Shown here: positions 1-7,574 of the stretch, one piece after another
Layout: the number at the start of each line of letters is the position of its first letter
Position numbering within the stretch: position 1 is the first letter of the stretch
Assembly: GCF_900107415.1 (NCBI RefSeq)
Contig: NZ_FNPX01000007.1
Location: 62,001 to 126,000, forward strand
Source: Jannaschia faecimaris
GTDB taxonomy: Bacteria > Pseudomonadota > Alphaproteobacteria > Rhodobacterales > Rhodobacteraceae
Length of the DNA stretch: 64,000 nt
Direction: 5' to 3'
Position numbers and translations under genes: made by a program
Notes under the pieces: model-generated
What the model saw: the letters and a program-made list of their open reading frames with translations, nothing else
Told to the model about the DNA's origin: nothing
Databases searched by the model: none

Positions 1-197
1 GGCGCATTATAGCGGGTTGCGACGGCCTCGGCCCGCGCGCTGGTTCCGGCATGGCCCCAGGCGGCGACCCACTCGCCGGCGCGGGGCAGACCCGGACGTA
101 AATTGATACCGGCCAGCCACGCGATACGGCGAATGCGCCGGTTGAAGAACCCGCCCGAGACGAAGCGCGCCGTCAGCGGCGTCTCGGGCGGGGTCAT
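1..197 (-). CDS. kpsC: Capsule polysaccharide export protein KpsC, N-terminal fragment
   Basis: This is the first 65 codons of a gene that runs off the left edge. The start ATG sits one base after the stop of the upstream lipoprotein gene, so the two are translationally close. The visible residues contain the pattern GEWVAAWGHAGTSARAEAVA, which resembles the N-terminal region of KpsC (VAVWGHRPSAxxA-type). KpsC is a cytoplasmic Kdo transferase that, with KpsS, builds the poly-Kdo linker on the lipid anchor of group 2 type capsules. The kpsS gene two genes upstream on the same strand supports the call. Only the first domain start is visible, so activity cannot be judged. Confidence 0.72.
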   Translation of the reverse strand, partial: MTPPETPLTARFVSGGFFNRRIRRIAWLAGINLRPGLPRAGEWVAAWGHAGTSARAEAVATRYNA

Positions 198-198
198 G

Positions 199-1338
199 TC
201 AGTTTACGCCGACGGTGCCGGCTGCCGATGTGATCTGACCCAGCGAGCCGAAGACGGCGGCGACCGACCGGTTCCAGGCCACGATCGGCGCTTCGGTGAC
301 GTAGATCGTATCGCCGTCCCGGATCACGAAGTCGCGGGCGTCGAACATCCCGTTGGGTTCGGTCAGGTCGAGGACATAGACGACCCGCTGTGTTCCGATC
401 AGGTCATCACGGCCCATCAGGGTCCGCGCGATTTCCTCGGGTTCGTTGCGGAAGACGAAGACGCCCGTGGGGTTCGCCAGCATCGGGTTCAGGCCGCCGA
501 CCTGGGCCAGTGCCTCGATCGCGGTGATGATTTCGGTCTGAAACTCCAGTCGGGTCTGGGCACCGGTCGCCCCGAGTACGGAAAATGCGCGCGTATCCTC
601 TTCCACGAAAATGGTGTCGCCATTGCGCAGGGCGATATCCATGCCTGGGTTCTTGAACAGGTCAGACAGATAGGCGGTTTCGGTTCGGTTGCCGCGCTTG
701 ACGTTGACCAGCGCGATGTCGGGCGGGATGGCCACGCCCCCGGCGGCGGCGATCATGCCGGTCAGGGTGCGGGTGGGGCGTTCGATCGGGAAGACGCCTT
801 GGCTACTGGTGCCGCCTACGACATTGACGGTTGCACCGTCGCCGGCCAACCGCCGCACGACGACTTGTGGGTCCGGCGTCTGCTCGTCCAGGCGGCGCGT
901 GATCAGCTGGCGCAGGGCCTCGGGCGTCTGGCCGGCGGCGCGCAGACGGCCCGCGTAGGGGATGAAGATCATGCCGGACGCGTCGACCTGCACTTCGTCG
1001 ATCAGCGAGGCGGAGGCCCCCGCGTTGGTCAGAAGACCGTCCTCGACGTTTTCGTAAATGATCAGGCCAAGCGTGTCGCCGGGTCGAATCGTGTCCGCCC
1101 CCAGTACGCCCGCATGGCGAAATTCGCTGCTGAAGCCCAGGGCGGGGGTGATGGCGGTGGCCGCGGTGACGCGCGGGTTCACGCTGACGATGAAGGCATC
1201 GCCGCCGTTCATCACGCTGCCCTGGAATATTTCGCGTTTGTTAGGACCGGACCGGGGCAGCGTCCCGCAGGATGCCACCAGGGTCACGGCCAGAAACAAG
1301 GCGAGAGATCTCGCCATCCGGGTTGCCTGTTTGCTCAC
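199..1338 (-). CDS. Polysaccharide export lipoprotein (Wza/KpsD-like)
   Basis: Outer-membrane polysaccharide export protein of about 379 residues. The N-terminus has a lipoprotein signal ending VASC, so the mature protein should be lipidated on that Cys. A Poly_export domain follows (GDTLGLIIYENVEDG region, about residues 85-170), then two SLBB-like beta-grasp segments (VNVVGG...G.F and FSVLGATG...). The size matches Wza/KpsD-like subunits that form the periplasm-spanning exit channel. It lies between kpsS and kpsC on the same strand, so it should export the capsule made there. The start is GTG; an in-frame ATG 21 bases downstream (1317) would also leave a complete lipoprotein signal and cannot be excluded. 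Confidence 0.88.
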   Translation of the reverse strand: MSKQATRMARSLALFLAVTLVASCGTLPRSGPNKREIFQGSVMNGGDAFIVSVNPRVTAATAITPALGFSSEFRHAGVLGADTIRPGDTLGLIIYENVEDGLLTNAGASASLIDEVQVDASGMIFIPYAGRLRAAGQTPEALRQLITRRLDEQTPDPQVVVRRLAGDGATVNVVGGTSSQGVFPIERPTRTLTGMIAAAGGVAIPPDIALVNVKRGNRTETAYLSDLFKNPGMDIALRNGDTIFVEEDTRAFSVLGATGAQTRLEFQTEIITAIEALAQVGGLNPMLANPTGVFVFRNEPEEIARTLMGRDDLIGTQRVVYVLDLTEPNGMFDARDFVIRDGDTIYVTEAPIVAWNRSVAAVFGSLGQITSAAGTVGVN

Positions 1339-1420
1339 GTGCTCTGCCTTTCGCTGTGCCTTTCGGTCCTCTTGTGGGGGTTGTCCCCCATCCGGGTCCT
1401 TGGGCTTCGGGTAGTGTGCC

Positions 1421-2704
1421 CTATCCGGACACGAGTTTCAAATTCTGCCGGGGCGCGGGTTTGCCCATCGCCAGCCGGTCGTAAGGGTCTAGGTCGGACA
1501 ACATCATGTCGACCACCTGGCGCAGGAGTTGTCGTCTCCCGCGCGCAGAATAGAAACCGCCGGCGACCTGGCTGGTCTCCAGCAGGTAGTGGCGGTAGTC
1601 GCGATACGCCCGGCTGTCGGGGCGCTGCGGGTCGGCGAAGAACTCGGCCACGGGTTGGTCGCTGACGAACTGCGGCTTGTCATAGACCGACCGGCCCAAC
1701 GCCTTGACCGGCAAGCCGCGCCAAAGTGCCTGCTGGGCGGCGGTGGAATTGACCGTGACGGCGCTGCGCGCTTCGTTCATCAGCCCGGCCAGCTTGCCGC
1801 CGCGCAGGTAATGGACGCGACCGTCCAGCCCGTATTCCCGCACCAGTTGCCGGATCGTCGCCATGACCGGCGCGCGTCCGTCCTCCAAGGGGTGGGCCTT
1901 GAGAACAAGGTGATGATGCGTCGGAGCTCCCTTGGCGAAGGCTTCGACGACCTCCTCCAGGAATTCGATCATCGACGCGTAGGGCGAGTGCGCGCGGAAG
2001 CTGGAGTCATGCTCCAGTTGCATCAGGCACAGGTGATAGGGGAAGCCGCCGTGGGTGATGCGCCGGGTCGAGATCTTCCGTTGCAGCGCGGTGAGGGGCA
2101 TCGTCAGAAGGCGGCGCAGGTACAGGCGGAATTCCTTGAAGACCGTGATGTCCCGATGCGGGCGGTATGCCCGGTACTTGCCCGGCCGCGACACCACGAA
2201 CCAATGATAGAGCATGCCGTAGAACACGTGGTGGCGCATGTCGCCCCAGTGGGCGGGCGCGTCGGGCAGGTCGAGATCCAGCTCGGCCAGCGCGGCCTGC
2301 ATGTCCGGGACGGACTTGTCCATCAGGCGGGAATGAGCGTTGGACCCGCCCCGTTCATAGCTGACCCACCAGGGTCGGAGGTAGCCTTCCTCGAAGACGT
2401 GCACCTCGATCCCACGGGCGCGGGCCACCTCGATTGCCTGCGCGTGAAGTGTGCGCACGTCGCCATATACAACAAGGTCGGTTATGCCCTTGTCGGACAT
2501 CAGGGTATCGCAGGCCGCGGCCCAGTCGTCGGGTGCGCCGTGGTACGGAATATAGCTGCTGCGGTGGAACCAGAACGCATCGTCCCCGCGGTTGAAGCCG
2601 ACGCGCCATGTCTCGCAACCCGCCGCCCGGAGCAGAACCCCCAGGCGGTGGAAGAAGGGCCCGTGGGGCCCCTGAAGAAACAGAAATCGACGCGTTGGAC
2701 GCAT
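1421..2704 (-). CDS. kpsS: Capsule polysaccharide export protein KpsS
   Basis: A 427-residue protein of the capsule-synthesis family (KpsC/KpsS, PF05159 type), a cytoplasmic Kdo transferase acting on the lipid anchor of capsular polysaccharide. Diagnostic stretches are FLFLQGPHGPFFHRLG at the N-terminus, VHVFEEGYLRPWWVSYERGG, and the C-terminal NSTAAQQALWRGLPVKALG, a nucleotide-sugar-binding pattern of this family. I chose the ATG at 2704 because it is preceded by GAGGGGCGAA and gives the family's usual N-terminus; the open frame extends 148 codons further but would run through the promoter and start of ribE on the other strand. It heads the capsule set kpsS, lipoprotein, kpsC. Confidence 0.88.
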   Translation of the reverse strand: MRPTRRFLFLQGPHGPFFHRLGVLLRAAGCETWRVGFNRGDDAFWFHRSSYIPYHGAPDDWAAACDTLMSDKGITDLVVYGDVRTLHAQAIEVARARGIEVHVFEEGYLRPWWVSYERGGSNAHSRLMDKSVPDMQAALAELDLDLPDAPAHWGDMRHHVFYGMLYHWFVVSRPGKYRAYRPHRDITVFKEFRLYLRRLLTMPLTALQRKISTRRITHGGFPYHLCLMQLEHDSSFRAHSPYASMIEFLEEVVEAFAKGAPTHHHLVLKAHPLEDGRAPVMATIRQLVREYGLDGRVHYLRGGKLAGLMNEARSAVTVNSTAAQQALWRGLPVKALGRSVYDKPQFVSDQPVAEFFADPQRPDSRAYRDYRHYLLETSQVAGGFYSARGRRQLLRQVVDMMLSDLDPYDRLAMGKPAPRQNLKLVSG

Positions 2705-2836
2705 TTCGCCCCTCAGAATTGTTGCGACATCTATCGGCCGCTCCGTTGGCACGGGAAAGGCGCGAATGTGTCGCGAATGGGGCACTTGCGGCATCTGCGC
2801 CACGGGTCTAGCTGATGGAAAACCAACGGAGGTCCC

Positions 2837-3439
2837 ATGTTCACAGGCATTGTCACCGATATCGGAACGATCCGCGTGCTGGAGAAGCGGGGCGACCTGC
2901 GCGCCCGGATCGGCACAGCCTACGATCCGGCGGGCATCGACCTGGGGGCCTCGATCGCCTGCGACGGATGCTGCCTGACGGTGGTGGACCGGGGCCGAGA
3001 CGGCCATGGAGGCTGGTTCGACGTGGACGTGTCGGCGGAAAGCCTGTCGAAAACGGCACTGGGGGCCTGGGAGGTGGGCGCGCGCGTAAATTTGGAGCGA
3101 TCCCTGAAGGTGGGTGACGAACTGGGCGGGCACATTGTATCGGGCCATGTCGACGGCACCGCGACGATCCTTTCAATCACGCCCGAGGGCGATTCCATGC
3201 GCTACCTCTTCGAGGCCCCCAAGTTGCTGGCCCGGTTTATCGCGCGCAAGGGGTCGGTCGCGTTGCAGGGCACGTCGCTGACTGTGAACGAGGTCGAGGG
3301 TGCCACCTTTGGCGTGAACCTGATCCCGCATACGCAGGAAGTGACAACTTGGGGCGGAATGAAGGCCGGGGATCTTGTGAACCTGGAGATCGACACGCTG
3401 GCCCGTTACGTCGCACGGTTGGCCGAAGCGGACGCCTGA
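2837..3439 (+). CDS. ribE: Riboflavin synthase alpha subunit
   Basis: Riboflavin synthase, 200 residues, the usual length. It dismutates two 6,7-dimethyl-8-ribityllumazine molecules into riboflavin and a pyrimidine that is recycled by lumazine synthase. It starts with the family hallmark MFTGIV, and has two tandem lumazine-binding barrels; the second begins near GGHIVSGHVDG (about residue 95). A strong ribosome-binding site (ACGGAGGT) lies 5 bases before the ATG. It is divergent from kpsS and shares a cluster with ribB and ribH downstream. I saw no FMN riboswitch in the 130-base gap upstream. Confidence 0.96.
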   Translation: MFTGIVTDIGTIRVLEKRGDLRARIGTAYDPAGIDLGASIACDGCCLTVVDRGRDGHGGWFDVDVSAESLSKTALGAWEVGARVNLERSLKVGDELGGHIVSGHVDGTATILSITPEGDSMRYLFEAPKLLARFIARKGSVALQGTSLTVNEVEGATFGVNLIPHTQEVTTWGGMKAGDLVNLEIDTLARYVARLAEADA

Positions 3440-3484
3440 GGCGGCCGGCGCGCCGGTGAGTATTTGTGAAGCAGAGATCCGGGC

Positions 3485-4108
3485 CTACGCGAGGCGTGCC
3501 GTCAGGATCTTGACCCCGGCGAGGCCGAAGCACGCCGCGAAGGCCGCCTCGAACGGGCGGCGCAGGCGGATGTAGGCCCGCGTCATCGCCGGGACCGAAA
3601 AGAGCAGCGCGTAACCGTGGAACGTCAGGGCGCTTTGCAGGCCAACGGCGGCGATGACGATCATCAGTTGCGCGGGAGACGCGCCCGGCGGGATGCCGAT
3701 GGCATAGAGCGAGCCGAAGAACAGGATCGCCTTGGGGTTGGTCAGATGCAGGGCGAGACCCTTGAGGAACAGGCCGCGTATCGTCCCCGCCATGGCCCGT
3801 GCCTCCAACGCCTTCGGTGAGAGGGCACCGCGTGCCGATTTCAGAGCAAGCCAGAGCAGATAGCCCGACCCGATGTAGCGGATCACCTCGAACATCCACC
3901 CATTCGCAAGCATCACCGCGCCAAGACCAAAGGCCGCGGCGACGGACCACGCAAGCGAACCGCAGGTGATCCCGGCCGCCAGCGCCAGACCCGCACGACG
4001 TCCGCCGACAGGCGACATCGACGTGCCCGCGATGGCCAGCGTGGCGGGGCCGGGGCTGGCCCCGGCGACCAGCGCCGCCAGCAGGATCAGTGTCAGGTTC
4101 ACATCCAT
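3485..4108 (-). CDS. LysE-family amino acid exporter
   Basis: Inner-membrane exporter of the LysE/RhtB superfamily, 207 residues, with about six hydrophobic segments. The family signature GASPGPATLAIAGTSM follows the first membrane helix, and a second family region, LTNPKAILFFGSLYA, sits near residue 125. Such proteins export amino acids or related metabolites; the substrate cannot be predicted. I chose ATG 4108 because it directly precedes the first helix; the longer open frame adds 51 residues without family character. It is on the opposite strand to the riboflavin genes it separates, so it is probably not part of that pathway. A 12-bp perfect palindrome (CCGGCGCGCCGG, 3445-3456) lies between its end and the end of ribE. 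Confidence 0.88.
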   Translation of the reverse strand: MDVNLTLILLAALVAGASPGPATLAIAGTSMSPVGGRRAGLALAAGITCGSLAWSVAAAFGLGAVMLANGWMFEVIRYIGSGYLLWLALKSARGALSPKALEARAMAGTIRGLFLKGLALHLTNPKAILFFGSLYAIGIPPGASPAQLMIVIAAVGLQSALTFHGYALLFSVPAMTRAYIRLRRPFEAAFAACFGLAGVKILTARLA

Positions 4109-4211
4109 GCGCGGTCTTCCCAAGGCTGAAATATCAGGCAGTTTCAACCGGACTTCATTTCCTTGCCCATGTCCATCTTGCGCAGCGCAACGCTTCGTGC
4201 GCCAATACGGC

Positions 4212-4772
4212 ATGACAGACGATATTCCAGGCATTGGCCACAATTCGGGCCAGGATTTCAACGGCTACACCGGTCGCCTGCACCAGTGGCGCAAAGCACG
4301 TCGTGCGCTGATCCCGAACACTATCCCGGTGGAGGTCGTGCGGATGCGCGTGCGTCGTGCGGCGGCGATCGGTCTGGACTACCACACCTATGCGTCGATC
4401 CGTGCGGGGACGGGGCGGGACATCACGGCCCTGCTGTTTTCGTCCAACGCACTGGGCATGATCCGGCGGGCCGAGATGGAGGCCGCTCGGGCCGCGAAAC
4501 TGGCGCAGGTCGCGGCGGAGCGGGGCGCGTTGCTGCACCGGCCTATCGTGATTTCGTCGCATCCGAACCTGGAGTTCACCGTCGAGGCTCCGCTTTTCAC
4601 TGAAAGCTGGTCGCAGATGCGGGCGCGCCTGCGGGCAGTGCTGCGCGACCGTGGGCTGCCGGCGGATGCGGTTCTTCTGGTCGGGGACACGGCGTTCGAG
4701 GAAAGCTGGTGCGCGGCCCTGCGCGCGGGCGGCTATCTTTCGGCACAGCGGTATTTCGGGACGACCGCATGA
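4212..4772 (+). CDS. Conserved hypothetical protein with GIGHNSG motif
   Basis: A 186-residue soluble protein that I cannot assign to a functional family. It begins MTDDIPGIGHNSGQ; the GIGHNSG motif recurs at the N-termini of many unrelated alphaproteobacterial and phage proteins, but its role is unknown to me. The middle is basic and helical, with RMRVRRAAAIGLDYHTYASIRAGTGRDI and an Arg/Ala-rich helix (RRAEMEAARAAKLAQVAAERGALL). The C-terminus has RAVLRDRGLPADAVLLVGDTAFEESW, which has no obvious catalytic signature. No good Shine-Dalgarno sequence precedes the chosen ATG. It is divergent from the LysE exporter and 179 bases upstream of ribB. The start is uncertain, since the frame is open further upstream. 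Confidence 0.6.
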   Translation: MTDDIPGIGHNSGQDFNGYTGRLHQWRKARRALIPNTIPVEVVRMRVRRAAAIGLDYHTYASIRAGTGRDITALLFSSNALGMIRRAEMEAARAAKLAQVAAERGALLHRPIVISSHPNLEFTVEAPLFTESWSQMRARLRAVLRDRGLPADAVLLVGDTAFEESWCAALRAGGYLSAQRYFGTTA

Positions 4773-4951
4773 TGTGCCATTGCCGTTGTGCCCGATGAGC
4801 CGGGCGATGTCCGACCTTCCGCCGCGTGGGACGCCCGCAATGGTGCGCAAACTGCGGGCCAGTTGAGCGGACGGAACGCCGCGTTTCGGGCACTTCCTCT
4901 GGCCCTTTGGGGCTTCGGGGCCTAGATCGTCTCCAAACAGGAGGTGCGCCC

Positions 4952-6085
4952 ATGGCCGAGCCCATTCCATTCGAAGCCCCCGGACCCGTCGAGAACGAGT
5001 TCCGTGACGTGATTTCCCCGATCGAGGACATCATCGATGATGCCCGCAATGGCCGGATGTTCATCCTTGTCGATCACGAGGATCGCGAGAATGAGGGCGA
5101 TCTGGTCATCCCGGCGCAGATGGCTACGCCCGATGCCATCAATTTCATGGCGACCTACGGGCGGGGCCTGATTTGCTTGACGCTCACCGGGGATCGGATC
5201 GACGCGCTGGGCCTGCCGCTGATGGCGTCACAAAATTCCAGCCGCCACGAGACGGCGTTCACCGTTTCCATCGAAGCGCGCGAAGGCGTGTCGACGGGCA
5301 TCAGCGCGGGCGACCGGGCGCGGACCGTATCGGTGGCGATCGACGCCAGCATGGGCGCGCAGCACATAGCCACGCCGGGCCACGTCTTTCCGCTGCGGGC
5401 GCGCGATGGTGGCGTTCTGGTCCGGGCCGGACACACCGAGGCGGCAACGGATATCGCGCGGCTTGCCGGGTTGAACCCGGCGGGCGTGATTTGCGAGATC
5501 ATGAACGACGACGGCTCCATGGCGCGCCTGCCGGACCTGATTGCCTTCGCGCAGCGGCACGCGCTGAAGATCGGGACCATCAGCGATCTGATCTCCTATC
5601 GTCGCCGCAACGACAATCTCGTGCACGAGGGGGAGGCGCGTTCCGTTACCTCCAAAGTGGGCGGAGAGTGGCAGATGCGCGTCTTCACGGACGAGACCCA
5701 AGGTGCCGAACATATCGTTCTGAGCAGGGGTGATATCGGCTCGGGTGCGCCGTTGCTGGTGCGGATGCATGCGATGAACCCGTTGGAGGATGCGCTTGGC
5801 ATCGGTGACAGCGACCTGGCCGGCGCAATGCAGGTCATCGCCGACGAAGGGCGGGGCATCGTGGTCTTGCTGCGCGATACGGAGATGAAGCTGGACGCGG
5901 ACGGTGTGAGCCCGCGCAAGTTGCGTCAATACGGACTGGGCGCGCAGATCCTTGCCGCGCTGAACGTGCACGAGATGGAGCTGGTGACGAACTCGGGCGC
6001 GCCGCGCATCGTCGGGTTGGAAGCCTATGGCCTGACCATCATCGGTACGCGCCCGATTCCCAAGACGGTTCAACAGGAGAACTGA
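4952..6085 (+). CDS. ribB: 3,4-dihydroxy-2-butanone-4-phosphate synthase with degenerate RibA-like domain
   Basis: 377 residues. The N-terminal domain (about 30-205) is DHBP synthase, which converts ribulose 5-phosphate to the four-carbon precursor of lumazine plus formate; the acidic active-site loop DHEDRENEGDL and the following GRGLICLTLT and SMGAQHIATPGHVFPL regions are intact. The C-terminal part (about 215-377) has the fold pattern of GTP cyclohydrolase II but lacks the HSECLTGD...RCDC zinc and GTP loop, so it is unlikely to be active. Such RibB-RibX hybrids are known in alphaproteobacteria; GTP cyclohydrolase II must then come from another gene. AGGAGGT precedes the ATG. It is followed one base later by ribH. 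Confidence 0.93.
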   Translation: MAEPIPFEAPGPVENEFRDVISPIEDIIDDARNGRMFILVDHEDRENEGDLVIPAQMATPDAINFMATYGRGLICLTLTGDRIDALGLPLMASQNSSRHETAFTVSIEAREGVSTGISAGDRARTVSVAIDASMGAQHIATPGHVFPLRARDGGVLVRAGHTEAATDIARLAGLNPAGVICEIMNDDGSMARLPDLIAFAQRHALKIGTISDLISYRRRNDNLVHEGEARSVTSKVGGEWQMRVFTDETQGAEHIVLSRGDIGSGAPLLVRMHAMNPLEDALGIGDSDLAGAMQVIADEGRGIVVLLRDTEMKLDADGVSPRKLRQYGLGAQILAALNVHEMELVTNSGAPRIVGLEAYGLTIIGTRPIPKTVQQEN

Positions 6086-6086
6086 T

Positions 6087-6632
6087 ATGGCGGGACATTC
6101 CGACAACGAACTGCCGCTGCCGGCCTTCGATGAACCCTGCAAGGTGCTGATCGTGATCGCGCCTTATTACGGCGACATCTCCAAGGCGCAGTTGGATTCG
6201 GCCCGTGGCGTGCTGGAGCGGGCGGGCGTCGCGCATGAAACGGTCGAGATGCCCGGTTCGCTTGAACTCCCCACCGCCATTGGAATCGCGCACCGGCAGT
6301 CGGATTTCGACGGCTATGTCGCGCTGGGCTGCGTGATCCGGGGGCGGACCTCGCATTACGACGTGGTCGTAAACGAAAGCGCGCGGGCCATTGCGACGCT
6401 GGGCCTTGCCGGGGCTTGCATCGGGAACGGCATCATCACCGTCGAGAACATGGAGCAGGCCGAGGAGCGGGCGGACGCGGACAGGCTGAATACGGCCGGA
6501 GCCGCGGCACAGGCCGCGCTGCATCTGATCGCGCTTCAGCGATCGATGAAAAAGTCGAACACCGGCATCGGATTCAAGCCCGGCAGCTTTCAACATGACG
6601 CCGTAGGCAAGACAGGGCCCACCGTTGCTTGA
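6087..6632 (+). CDS. ribH: 6,7-dimethyl-8-ribityllumazine synthase
   Basis: Lumazine synthase, 181 residues. It condenses DHBP from RibB with the ribitylamino-pyrimidine to give the substrate of RibE. Visible signatures are the phosphate/ribityl loop VEMPGSLELPTAIGIA, the catalytic His region GCVIRGRTSHYDVV, and NGIITVENMEQAEERAD. These are the standard residues lining the interface sites of the icosahedral or pentameric enzyme. The N- and C-terminal extensions are slightly long. It starts one base after the ribB stop (AACTGATATGG), so it is co-transcribed and probably translationally coupled, and nusB follows 31 bases downstream. Confidence 0.96.
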   Translation: MAGHSDNELPLPAFDEPCKVLIVIAPYYGDISKAQLDSARGVLERAGVAHETVEMPGSLELPTAIGIAHRQSDFDGYVALGCVIRGRTSHYDVVVNESARAIATLGLAGACIGNGIITVENMEQAEERADADRLNTAGAAAQAALHLIALQRSMKKSNTGIGFKPGSFQHDAVGKTGPTVA

Positions 6633-6663
6633 CGCCCCCGCCGGGCGGGCCTAGGTCGCGCGC

Positions 6664-7146
6664 ATGGATCAGATGACCCCAGACGAGAAGCGCGCGCTCA
6701 AGCGCCGGATGAAATCCGCGTCCCGGCTTTATGCCGTACAGGCGCTGTTCCAGATGGAAGCCATCGGGCAGACCTTGGACAAGGTGCAGGTGGAGTTCGA
6801 GACGCATCGCTTTGGCATGGTGACCGAGGAGGGAGCCTTCGAGGAGGGCAACCCGACCCTGTTCCGCAGCCTGTTGGAGTCGGCGGTCAAGCTTCAGGCG
6901 AAGATCGACCAGATGACCGATCGGGCACTGGTGGCGAAATGGCCTTTGGGCCGGATCGACCCCACGCTTCGCGCGCTGTTCCGCGCCGCCGGCGGTGAAA
7001 TGCTTGACAGTGACACACCGCCCAAGGTCGTGATTAACGAATTCGTCGAAGTCGCGCGTGCCTTCTTTCCCGACGGCAAGGAAGCCGGTTTCGTGAACGC
7101 CGTGCTGGACCACATGGCGCGAGAGGCCAAGCCGGACGCGTTTTGA
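6664..7146 (+). CDS. nusB: Transcription antitermination factor NusB
   Basis: NusB, 160 residues, an all-helical RNA-binding protein that with NusE (S10) assembles on boxA of rRNA leaders and prevents premature termination. The pattern SASRLYAVQALFQMEA at the N-terminus and the C-terminal PPKVVINEFVEVARAFFPDGKEAGFVNAVLD region are typical. A ribH-nusB pair is a common bacterial arrangement, and the 31-base gap to ribH suggests one transcript. After it lie about 200 bases without a gene before the tautomerase. Confidence 0.94.
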   Translation: MDQMTPDEKRALKRRMKSASRLYAVQALFQMEAIGQTLDKVQVEFETHRFGMVTEEGAFEEGNPTLFRSLLESAVKLQAKIDQMTDRALVAKWPLGRIDPTLRALFRAAGGEMLDSDTPPKVVINEFVEVARAFFPDGKEAGFVNAVLDHMAREAKPDAF

Positions 7147-7351
7147 GGCGATGAGGCTGGCATTGCTGGGCCAGGTACGGGGAGCGTAGCCCAATTCCGT
7201 TCAGGTGGACCGAATCGACCGCATTCCGTAGTGTGCCAGCACCCCAGGCTGAAAGCCGACGCCGCGCGGTCCTTCGACTACAGGTTCGAAGTTTGGACAC
7301 CGGCGGCTCCGGTCGCGGGTATTGCGTACCGTCAGAAATTCGGAGAGCCTC

Positions 7352-7570
7352 ATGCCTTCAATCGATATTCAGCTTCTGGAGGGTGTGTTTTCAGACGCTG
7401 AGAAAGCAGAGATCATTCGCCGCGTGACAGATGTCTTAGGCGCGGTTGGCGGTGAGGCGATCCGCGATGGAACATCGGTCCGGGTTCACGAGGTTCGCAG
7501 TGGCTGCTATGGCTACGCCGGGAAGGCCCTGACAACGCAGGATGCGCTGGCGATGCGCGCCCGCGGATGA
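7352..7570 (+). CDS. 4-oxalocrotonate tautomerase family protein
   Basis: A 72-residue protein of the tautomerase superfamily. The second residue is Pro (MPSIDIQLLEG), which becomes the N-terminal catalytic base after Met removal, and this fixes the start at the ATG with CGGAGAG just upstream. The following SDAEKAEIIRRVTDVL helix matches the conserved amphipathic helix of 4-OT-type monomers. The physiological substrate is unknown; such enzymes tautomerise 2-hydroxymuconate-like compounds or act as dehalogenases and hydratases. It stands alone between nusB and the convergent RND pump gene, whose stop lies 4 bases away. Confidence 0.78.
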   Translation: MPSIDIQLLEGVFSDAEKAEIIRRVTDVLGAVGGEAIRDGTSVRVHEVRSGCYGYAGKALTTQDALAMRARG

Positions 7571-7574
7571 CGAT

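Noticed and set aside
103-1665. A 520-codon frame on the plus strand across the lipoprotein gene
   Set aside because: It is antisense to the clear Wza/KpsD-like lipoprotein and kpsS genes and encodes low-complexity sequence with no family features.
2705-3148. A 148-codon N-terminal extension of kpsS
   Set aside because: It overlaps ribE and its promoter on the opposite strand; the ATG at 2704 has a good ribosome-binding site and the family N-terminus.
4773-4951. Possible FMN riboswitch before ribB
   Set aside because: The conserved AGGGTGAAATTCCC and surrounding helices of the RFN element are not present.
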